Part shown: piece after piece, positions 1 to 6,155 of the stretch
How the letters are laid out: the number at the start of each line of letters is the position of its first letter
Numbering within the stretch: position 1 is the first letter of the stretch
DNA from: DATGSL01 sp964645585
GTDB lineage: Bacteria; Verrucomicrobiota; Verrucomicrobiia; Opitutales; T3Sed10-336
Length of the DNA: 39,828 nucleotides
Direction of reading: 5' to 3'
Assembly (NCBI GenBank): GCA_964645585.1
Contig: CAZYAN010000039.1
Span: 1 to 39,828 of the forward strand
The notes under the pieces: generated by a model
The model's database searches: none
Seen by the model: only the letters and a program-made list of their open reading frames with translations
Told to the model about the DNA's origin: nothing
Program-made: the position numbers and the translations under genes

Positions 1-573
1 ATCCCCGCGAACTGCCGCACGGCCATACTCCAGCGGACTTTCGTCGAAATGATCGAAGCACGAATACCGCTCCCTTGCGCGGGCCGCTGCCTTGGGATCC
101 ACTTGGTCCAAATAGGTCAACACCTCCTCGATCGAGGCGTGCAGACTGTACAGATCGAGTCCATAGAAGCCGGCTTTCGTTTCCGCATGCGCGTTATACA
201 AACGCAACCAGTCCAGGAAGTCGGTCATCACGCGGTTTCGCCACATCCATGCTGGAAACCGCCTGAACCCGCCCAGCGCGGCATTGCTGTCCCGGTCCTC
301 CCCGTTCCTTTGCGCATACCGATGGGCCCGCAGCGCATCGGGAAAATCGGCCTCGGCCGCGACAATCCTGAACCCCTTCTCTTCGATCAGTCGCTGCGTG
401 ATCCGCGCGCGCTCCAAGTAAAACTCATGCGTGCCATGGGTCGCTTCGCCAAGCAGCACGTAATCAAACTCGTCGGCCGCATCCAGCAACCGATCATAAT
501 CGCCCCGGCACCCGGTCAGTTCCCGTGCATGGGTATCGATGACGCGGGAAATAGAGGAAACCGGTGCAATCAT
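1..573 (-). CDS. Erythromycin esterase family protein, 3' end cut off by window
   Basis: Reads from 573 down to base 1 without a stop, giving the first 191 residues; the C-terminal part lies outside the window. The motif LGEATHGTHEFY at about residues 41-52 and AAEADFP at about 72-78 are hallmarks of the erythromycin esterase (Ere) superfamily, in which the Glu and His of GEATHG and the following Glu are needed for hydrolysis. E43, H46 and E74 are all present. Most environmental members are not proven macrolide esterases; some are linked to other ester or succinoglycan-related roles, so resistance should not be assumed. The ATG at 573 is preceded by a purine-rich GGAGAAAGGAAC stretch, a good ribosome-binding site. 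No signal peptide is seen, so it is probably cytoplasmic. Family call is firm; substrate is unknown. Confidence 0.88.
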   Translation of the reverse strand, partial: MIAPVSSISRVIDTHARELTGCRGDYDRLLDAADEFDYVLLGEATHGTHEFYLERARITQRLIEEKGFRIVAAEADFPDALRAHRYAQRNGEDRDSNAALGGFRRFPAWMWRNRVMTDFLDWLRLYNAHAETKAGFYGLDLYSLHASIEEVLTYLDQVDPKAAARARERYSCFDHFDESPLEYGRAAVRGD

Positions 574-879
574 CGCCTGTTCCTTTCTCCCGGCTGCCTC
601 CTGAGCCATGGCCCTATGACTCGCCTTGGCAAGCACACATCGCCACCTTATCGGCGCGAGCCCCCCATGTCAAAAGCCGTTACGAAAACTCCAGACCATC
701 GCGGCGTATTTCAGGGAGCCCCGCGCGACGTCGACCTGAACGCCGGATCGCAGCACCAAGCGCCAGAAATGAATAGAGACGCGAAAGGGGCACCCGGCTT
801 ATTGATCACAGCGAAGTCCGCGATTGCGAGCAACGGTGTGCTCCCGTCCCGTTCCTCAAGACGCGGCGAAGACCGGTTT
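574..879. other. Gene-poor stretch, no supported gene
   Basis: About 300 bases between the esterase start and the BNR-type remnant. On the minus strand it is where the rest of the BNR-type gene would be expected, but none of the three minus frames continues that family. I read it as decayed or replaced DNA. No RNA gene, repeat or clear promoter is visible. Confidence 0.5.
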
Positions 880-1157
880 TCAGAAACCAATATCGCCCTT
901 GTCCGACCGATCCAGGCTGGAGGTCACCGATCCGGTCAAGAGCTTGCCATCCGCGTTCCATGCACGCTCATCCTGAAACCAGCACCAGCCGTCGTTCTTC
1001 TTGAAGGTAATCGCCTCCCGGTCCAGGGCTCTCTTTTGGACCTCGGCCAAAGTTGCGGTTTCGACACCGCCGGCAAATGACGGGGCAAAGCCGACAAACA
1101 CGGCGGAAAGGACAACGGCGCCCCAATTGTCGCGCGAAAGGTGCTCATCTCCATCAT
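880..1157 (-). pseudogene. Remnant of a BNR-4-type secreted protein, frameshifted and truncated
   Basis: One minus frame ends at 880 and contains GWCWFQDERAW followed by DGKLLTGSV and KGDI, which matches the start of the BNR-4 repeat family (a beta-propeller fold common in secreted polysaccharide-processing proteins of this phylum). Upstream in the same frame is a hydrophobic signal-peptide-like stretch (AVVLSAVFVGFAPSFAG), but the plausible ATG codons at 1157 and 1148 lie in another frame. Adding one base to the G4 run (plus-strand C run at 1121-1124) would join start, signal peptide and domain. The frame then stops at 880, after fewer than 90 codons, whereas the family usually has several hundred. 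The ATG at 1157 overlaps the stop of the SHD1-trypsin gene by 4 bases, suggesting it was once its operon partner. A sequencing error could explain the frameshift but not the early stop. Confidence 0.6.
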
Positions 1158-2440
1158 GGATATCCTTGGATACGGTAAAACCTGTGCTCGACCTTCATCG
1201 CCTTTTCCAAAGCTTGGTTCACGGCGGATACAGCTGCTTCAAAGTTCGTGAGCCGGTCAGAAAGGTAAGGCGTTGAGGGACGCGGCCGGCCCGCGCGCAA
1301 ACGCTTAGCTTCGGCGGCAAGCAGCTCGTCTATCCGTCGAAGACGCGCGCGATAGTTGGCGTTCTGCGTTTCGTTCATGCTTCCCACACTGCGGCGACTG
1401 GAGACCGTTCGTCCGATTTTTGATTCAAATCGGCGCACGTGCTGGTTGTGCATTTCCACAATCTCCTGAACCGCGGGAAGATGATTCTCGTCCACCTCCA
1501 GCACGTCCGTCGGGTTGCTTATAATCGCACCGGCGACTTCTATCGCCTGCTCCAGCAACATTTCCGCATTCTGAAGGTAACGCGTTTCCGTGGCATAATC
1601 CCGCCAATCGACCGGCTTCCACTCGAGATTATCACGAAGCCGGATCGCAAACCGACGCGGGTTCTCATACCGTGTTCCGCTCGTCACCCAGTCATCCGGG
1701 TCCTTCCGCTCCGCCGTCACAAAAGATGCCACACCCACCACGAAGCCGTCTTTGTCAATGACTGGCCCGCCGCTGTTGCCTCGTACGATTTCAGCTGTGA
1801 CTTCCAGAATATCATGGGCAACGCCGACAACTTTTCCCGCGCTCGACGTTGCCACGCCTCCTCCTTGGCTGTTGCCGTAAGCGACGACATCCGCCTCATG
1901 GGCGATGTCATAACGCACAGGCAAGCCGGCCGGAGCGACAACCGCCACACGGGCCAGATCCTGCGTCGGCGACACTTCCAATTCAAGCCCGCGGATCTCC
2001 CGCCCCCGCAGCGTGACGATTTTGAGTTCCTCTTTCTGGCAGCCTTCGATCACGTGCTGATTCGTAATCAGGTAAACCCGCCCCTGCAAGGTCGCTAAGA
2101 ATCCAGTCCCTCGAGACGTCGGCGTTTCGATCAATACAACAGCCTCGTCGATCGGAACCGCTGGTGCATCCGGCGCTTCCCACGAGGCAACCCATGCGCG
2201 GTCTTCCGGAATCAAGCGCACAAGCGGAATCGTAAATAAACGGCCGTCACTCCGCCGGACCGTCACATCGTTCTCCGTCTTGCCTAACGGAGTCGCCTCG
2301 ATCTGACGGCCATCAACATCGGTCCAGGTGCGGGACTCCCCGAAAACAAAACACCCGGCCAACAAGAAAATCAGCAAGGGAATCAATCCAGAGCGAACCG
2401 CATCAACGATCCGTTCTCGATGGAAGAAAACAGGGTTCAC
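1154..2440 (-). CDS. SHD1 domain plus trypsin-like serine protease, putative lipoprotein
   Basis: 428 residues. The N-terminus has a hydrophobic segment ending in LLAGC (C30), a plausible lipobox. Residues about 37-86 (RTWTDVDGRQIEA ... IPLVRLIPED) fit the SHD1 (SLA1 homology 1) module often found in exported proteins of Verrucomicrobiota and Planctomycetota. Residues about 98-245 are a trypsin/DegP-like peptidase (S1C type): H129 in TNQHV, D161 in QDLARV and S223 in GNSGGP form the catalytic triad. There is no PDZ domain; the C-terminal 150 residues are helical and charged. The start is GTG, supported by AGGA six bases upstream; no in-frame ATG sits near the signal segment. Expected to act at the membrane or in the periplasm, cleaving or binding unfolded or cell-wall-associated proteins; the target is unknown. 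Confidence 0.85.
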   Translation of the reverse strand: MNPVFFHRERIVDAVRSGLIPLLIFLLAGCFVFGESRTWTDVDGRQIEATPLGKTENDVTVRRSDGRLFTIPLVRLIPEDRAWVASWEAPDAPAVPIDEAVVLIETPTSRGTGFLATLQGRVYLITNQHVIEGCQKEELKIVTLRGREIRGLELEVSPTQDLARVAVVAPAGLPVRYDIAHEADVVAYGNSQGGGVATSSAGKVVGVAHDILEVTAEIVRGNSGGPVIDKDGFVVGVASFVTAERKDPDDWVTSGTRYENPRRFAIRLRDNLEWKPVDWRDYATETRYLQNAEMLLEQAIEVAGAIISNPTDVLEVDENHLPAVQEIVEMHNQHVRRFESKIGRTVSSRRSVGSMNETQNANYRARLRRIDELLAAEAKRLRAGRPRPSTPYLSDRLTNFEAAVSAVNQALEKAMKVEHRFYRIQGYP

Positions 2441-2542
2441 AGATCAATCCTGTAAAATCCCGCAATTCGCCGCAAGCAATTCCCGACTCCGTCGCCGCAT
2501 CCGACGCCGCATTTGAATATGACCACAAGGAAACAAAAGGCA

Positions 2543-2782
2543 CACTCGCTCCGCGGGGTCANNNNNNNNNNNNNNNNNNNNNNNNNNNNNNNNNNNNNNN
2601 NNNNNNNNNNNNNNNNNNNNNNNNNNNNNNNNNNNNNNNNNNNNNNNNNNNNNNNNNNNNNGTCACTCGCTCCGCGGGGTCAGACCTTGAATTAACACTT
2701 AACGCTAGCGGAAAAGAAGCTCGCTCCGCGGCTCGCTCCGCGGGGTCAGACCTTGAATTAACACTTAACGCTAGCGGAAAAG
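2543..2782. repeat. Tandem 51-bp direct repeats around an assembly gap
   Basis: Two identical 51-base units lie at 2666-2716 and 2732-2782. They begin CTCGCTCCGCGGGGTCAGAC and end GCTAGCGGAAAAG, with the small dyad TTAACACTTAA inside. A further partial unit starts at 2545 and is cut by the gap at 2562, and the short word CTCGCTCCGCG is repeated once more at 2720-2730. The GGGGTCAGACCTTGAATT core resembles sequence I associate from memory with REP-associated tyrosine transposases (IS200-like); no transposase gene is visible, so it could sit in, or be lost from, the gap. The repeat explains why assembly broke here. Confidence 0.85.
2562..2661. other. Assembly gap (100 N) inside the repeat array
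   Basis: Exactly 100 N, the standard placeholder for unknown length. The 19 bases before the gap (2543-2561) are identical to 2664-2682 after it, so the contig ends share repeat sequence. The true content is unknown: it may be nothing, further repeat units, or a mobile element. Confidence 0.95.
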
Positions 2783-2870
2783 GGACGGCTGCTGGGGGCG
2801 CTGTTCTCCGGGCCGCCCGTGGGTGGAAGGTTCACACTGCCCAGCGGATACCGCCTCTCGACGCCTTTGT

Positions 2871-3650
2871 TTACGGCGTTAATCGAATCAGTACGACGTC
2901 GAGGAGATTCTCCTTCAGGTACGATTCGGATGCGTAACCATGTCCGGCGACGCCCCAGCGCGGTCCGTACGAGTTTCGAAAAAGAAACAAGTTTTCCTCG
3001 CCTGCGCCATCCGCTGCTTCGTAACCGACGATGGTAACAGCGTGGCCGGCGTCCTCCCGCGGCTTCTGGCTGCGCAAGGTATGCACGCGAGCCGCGACCG
3101 CTTCCGTCGGCCAGCGCAGTGCGACCGCCACCGGATATCCGCGGTTCAGTTCGCGAACGATCGCAGCGAGTTTCTCGTTATTCGAACCGGAAGGGCGAAC
3201 AACGGAAAAATGCCGTCGCGACATCGCGGAGGCTTGTATATCATCCGGTATCACAATTGGCTGATCGGGTTCGCCTACGCGATTGGGAACCGCATCGGCC
3301 GGTGCCAGCCCAAAGCGCGCGGCCGCGGTCAGTACCTCGTCAAAGGTAAAGCCGTCCCAGTTCGTCCGGTGCGGATTCACTTGCCGCGTTGCCCAGAGCA
3401 AATATTCCTCCGAGAGCCTGACCGCGTTTCCGGTGATCGAGTGATGGAACTCAAGAACGCCCAGAATTGCGAAAACAGAACAGCTGGGCCGGCGTCCTTG
3501 ATTTGGCGCGTACAACCCGAGCTCAAAAAAGCGGGATCGCAAATCGACCGCGCCTTTCTCGGCCGGTGCAACCCCATTCGCCGGGATGGCACCGGCCAAA
3601 ACGACAACTCCAACCGCAGCGAAACGCTTCAGGCGGAGACCCGGCCGCAT
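2871..3650 (-). CDS. Papain-like (C1) cysteine peptidase, secreted, no propeptide
   Basis: 259 residues with a signal peptide (about 1-26). The papain fold residues are in place: Q51 of the oxyanion hole, C57 in RRPSCSVFA, H203 in DAGHAVTIVGY and N226 in FRNSYGPRWG, followed by the family's G-x-G-Y-A signature near 236-240. Only about 20 residues separate the mature N-terminus from the catalytic domain, so there is no I29-type inhibitory propeptide; the usual Trp after the catalytic Cys is Val. It starts with ATG, only 9 bases after the stop of the pilin-like gene at 3660, and is very likely in that operon. Probable role is proteolysis in the periplasm or at the surface; a link to maturation or turnover of the pilin-like proteins is inference from position only. 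Confidence 0.85.
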   Translation of the reverse strand: MRPGLRLKRFAAVGVVVLAGAIPANGVAPAEKGAVDLRSRFFELGLYAPNQGRRPSCSVFAILGVLEFHHSITGNAVRLSEEYLLWATRQVNPHRTNWDGFTFDEVLTAAARFGLAPADAVPNRVGEPDQPIVIPDDIQASAMSRRHFSVVRPSGSNNEKLAAIVRELNRGYPVAVALRWPTEAVAARVHTLRSQKPREDAGHAVTIVGYEAADGAGEENLFLFRNSYGPRWGVAGHGYASESYLKENLLDVVLIRLTP

Positions 3651-3659
3651 TTCGTTGCG

Positions 3660-4970
3660 TTAAAAGGTGATTCGGTCACTGACCTTGTGGAGTTCGCGCC
3701 ACCGTTCCATGCCATAACCGGATTCGGCGAACTTATCCTCCAGGTCTTCGTCGTAATGGAACTGGTAGTTTCCGTTAATTGTGACCCGGTCAGCCACCAG
3801 CGCCCCGTTCATCGCTCCGATCGACCCGCCCCCCTTGAGATCAACCTCGGCATTGGGCGCGTAGACAGCAGCCTGCAGAATGCCCTGTCCATGAAGCGTG
3901 AACTGCTGGTAGTTTCGGTTGGTGCCAAAGATGACCAGGTTCGCCGGATCGTTCGTTGCATTGAATGTGCCATTCCCGCCGATCGACATATTGCCATCGA
4001 CATAAAAGGTGACATTCGTATTCATGCCCGGTCCGTCGTCCACGATGATCTCCGCCTTGCCCCCTACACTCAGGCTTCCGGTAAGGTAAACCACCACCGG
4101 GCCTTGAAAACGCAAGATGCTTTGCCCGGAGAGATCGATACTGTCGACGCGAATGAATTGCGGAGTCGTTGCGCCGGCGATCCCGATTGTTGTCGTTCCC
4201 GAAATATGGGGAATATATTGATCGGGCGTAACGGAAGGAACGTCTGGTTCGGGAAAATCCGCCGCGAAATCGAGCGCGACACGTTCGGGATCGACCTTCA
4301 GCCACGATGGCGTATCCGTCCCATAAATACGGCCGTTCGGTCCGACACTCGGCCAGGATCCGCCGGTTGCGACGCGGCCGTATACGGTCGAGTTCGAAAG
4401 AGTGATTGCATCGGTTTCGACTGATGTGCTCGCCACCGAGCCCCGGTCGTATCGGTTCGTCACCGACGGCAGCCCCAGACTTGACCGATAGCTGTCAACA
4501 TACGCGTTCCCCCCTTTAAACCGCACGCCGCGCCGTGTCGTGATTCCATTTGAAAAAAGACTGCGCCGGGTCAGCTGGACTTCAATCTGTTTGACGACTT
4601 CCGGCCGTCCCGGCAATTGCATCCGTCCCTCCGCCTGAACCGTCGGATTGTTATTAAGACTCAGGACGCGTGCTTGTATAATGCCAGTCACACTATTGCC
4701 GAGATCAAGCGTCTCGGTCTGCATGGAAGCCTGCGACCCCATGACATTCCATCCGGTCCAGTCTTCGTTGTTGAGCGCGTAGAGCGCCTTCTCAACACCG
4801 GCCTCAGCGAGGTTAAGGCTGCTGTTTGAATAGAAGGCAACGCTGGCAAGCCGCGCCTCTGAATTCGCGAGTTTCAAAAAACTCGTCACGGATAAGGCCA
4901 TGATCGCCGCAAAGACAACCGCGATCACCATGACCGATCCACGGCTGTTTTTCCAGTTGCTCTTTTTCAT
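3660..4970 (-). CDS. PilX-like pilus assembly protein with large C-terminal beta-rich domain
   Basis: 436 residues. Residues about 11-32 form one hydrophobic helix followed by a charged stretch (KLANSEARLA), matching the PilX N-terminal type: a minor pilin-like membrane anchor without a perfect G/FxxxE cleavage site. The remaining 400 residues are Gly/Ser/Asn-rich and beta-like, similar to the polymer-like domains often attached to PilX-type proteins; no catalytic motif is seen. The GAGGAAAC sequence before the ATG is a good ribosome-binding site. It lies 31 bases after the PilW-like gene and is followed at 9 bases by the papain-like peptidase. Such proteins usually help initiate or cap type IV pili or type II secretion pseudopili. 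The core pilus motor and secretin genes are not in this window. Confidence 0.8.
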   Translation of the reverse strand: MKKSNWKNSRGSVMVIAVVFAAIMALSVTSFLKLANSEARLASVAFYSNSSLNLAEAGVEKALYALNNEDWTGWNVMGSQASMQTETLDLGNSVTGIIQARVLSLNNNPTVQAEGRMQLPGRPEVVKQIEVQLTRRSLFSNGITTRRGVRFKGGNAYVDSYRSSLGLPSVTNRYDRGSVASTSVETDAITLSNSTVYGRVATGGSWPSVGPNGRIYGTDTPSWLKVDPERVALDFAADFPEPDVPSVTPDQYIPHISGTTTIGIAGATTPQFIRVDSIDLSGQSILRFQGPVVVYLTGSLSVGGKAEIIVDDGPGMNTNVTFYVDGNMSIGGNGTFNATNDPANLVIFGTNRNYQQFTLHGQGILQAAVYAPNAEVDLKGGGSIGAMNGALVADRVTINGNYQFHYDEDLEDKFAESGYGMERWRELHKVSDRITF

Positions 4971-5001
4971 ACCGTTTCCTCAGGTTAAAGTGAGTTAATC
5001 C

Positions 5002-5562
5002 TCAACTGACTTTCTGATTGCGAAGAATGAATCGAGCGGAGACCACCCGCTCCGTGTTTTTAAGACCAATCGTGTAGCGCAGGAGGGTCAGCTGGAGCTG
5101 GATCTGCTTCACCTCCATGGTCGCCATCGTATTGTTCGTATGCCCCTGCAAGTTCGTATAGTTGAACTGCAGGGTTTGGATACCGGTCATGATCGTCTCG
5201 GTGACGCCCGACTCCGTAATCCGGACGAGGGGCTTCGATTTGACGTTCGGCCGATACTGGTAGGTAATTCTCTCCCCGCCCCCCGGCATAATCAGTGTGA
5301 ATGCATGCTCGTTGAACCCCTCAACAATTCCTTGGGCGTTGCGAACATCGCGTCCGAAAATTTCCAGGCCCGTGCGGCTCTCGGTGTTCATCTCGGAATA
5401 ATTGGCGACCCCGACACTGCTCCGTGCGACGAAGACGAACGAACTGAGAACCGCCGCCAGCGCCAGGGCACTCAAACTCATCGCGATCAATATCTCGATA
5501 AGCGAAAAACCGGCCCGGCTGTCGCCGCTACGCACATGGTTACATTTGCGAACCGAGTTCAT
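5002..5562 (-). CDS. PilW-like prepilin protein
   Basis: 186 residues. The N-terminus shows a type IV prepilin signal, RAG|FSLIEILIAM, with cleavage expected after G18 and the key Glu at mature position 5 (E23), followed by a hydrophobic helix to about residue 47. The C-terminal part (for example LQFNYTNLQG and TERVVSARFILRNQ) fits PilW/GspJ-like minor pilins. The start is ATG at 5562: it overlaps the stop of the PilV-like gene in an ATGA overlap, which points to translational coupling. A longer upstream reading in this frame runs antisense-like through the PilV-like gene and has no prepilin features, so I rejected it. Expected in the inner membrane, then in a minor pilus tip complex. Confidence 0.88.
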   Translation of the reverse strand: MNSVRKCNHVRSGDSRAGFSLIEILIAMSLSALALAAVLSSFVFVARSSVGVANYSEMNTESRTGLEIFGRDVRNAQGIVEGFNEHAFTLIMPGGGERITYQYRPNVKSKPLVRITESGVTETIMTGIQTLQFNYTNLQGHTNNTMATMEVKQIQLQLTLLRYTIGLKNTERVVSARFILRNQKVS

Positions 5563-6008
5563 TGGGGAAGGACACGGTAATAATAGTCGTTGAGACCCTC
5601 TTGCGAAAAGTAGGTGACATATTGGAGCGTTCGCGTCGGCCCGAGCGAAGCATCCCACGTCACTTGGAGCCTCACGCGCAGCAAACCGCTTTTCGGTTCG
5701 TCGACGACTTGCTGACAGGAAAACCGGCCGGCCGCGGTTTCCTGGAACGTTTCTTCCATTTGAAATGGCCCGTCCTGCAGCTCCTTCAGTTTTTGCCAGT
5801 TCTTGAGCCGGAGGTTCTCGACCTCGCTCTGGAGAATCTGGGAGGCCAGTGTGTTGTCCCGCGCGGACTCCATCATTCCAAACCCAATCCTCAGCGCTAC
5901 GATCGACGAGGCAATCGTCAGGCCGAGGATGGTCATGGCAATGCATACCTCAATCAGCGTGAACGCCGAGGTGCCGCCAGATTTGGAATGGGTGCGTTCC
6001 AGCCTCAT
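5559..6008 (-). CDS. PilV-like prepilin protein
   Basis: 149 residues from the ATG at 6008. The prepilin signal is TSA|FTLIEVCIAMTILG: Ala instead of the usual Gly precedes Phe, and Glu is at mature position 5 (E20). The hydrophobic helix is followed by a short pilin-like globular part (TLASQILQSEVENLR, typical of PilV/GspI). A TTG at 6050 would add 14 residues, but this makes an unusually long leader, so the ATG is preferred. It is first in a compact minus-strand group PilV-PilW-PilX-peptidase. A TACAAT hexamer on the minus strand (6070-6075) is a possible -10 element for this operon, without a clear -35. Confidence 0.85.
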   Translation of the reverse strand: MRLERTHSKSGGTSAFTLIEVCIAMTILGLTIASSIVALRIGFGMMESARDNTLASQILQSEVENLRLKNWQKLKELQDGPFQMEETFQETAAGRFSCQQVVDEPKSGLLRVRLQVTWDASLGPTRTLQYVTYFSQEGLNDYYYRVLPQ

Positions 6009-6155
6009 AGGATGAGACCGAAGCAACCAAATCAGCCGTCGAGTTCTCAATTCATTTCACGTTAAATAGATTGTAAGAATAACGAGCAATGAAGGGGATA
6101 CAGACGATCAGCTCCTCACGGCCGCCGCCGCGCGAATGGCGCCGAATCCCGGCGG

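Noticed and set aside
49..1080. Long open plus-strand frame of over 300 codons at the window start
   Set aside because: It is antisense to the esterase-like gene and the BNR remnant; its translation has no domain and is rich in residues typical of GC-rich shadow frames.
2940..4424. Plus-strand open frame of 494 codons opposite the peptidase and PilX-like genes
   Set aside because: The minus strand carries clear family motifs (papain catalytic residues, prepilin-like helix), while this frame shows none.
5563..5946. Longer N-terminus for the PilW-like protein
   Set aside because: The extra residues are an off-frame reading of the PilV-like gene and would bury the prepilin signal internally.
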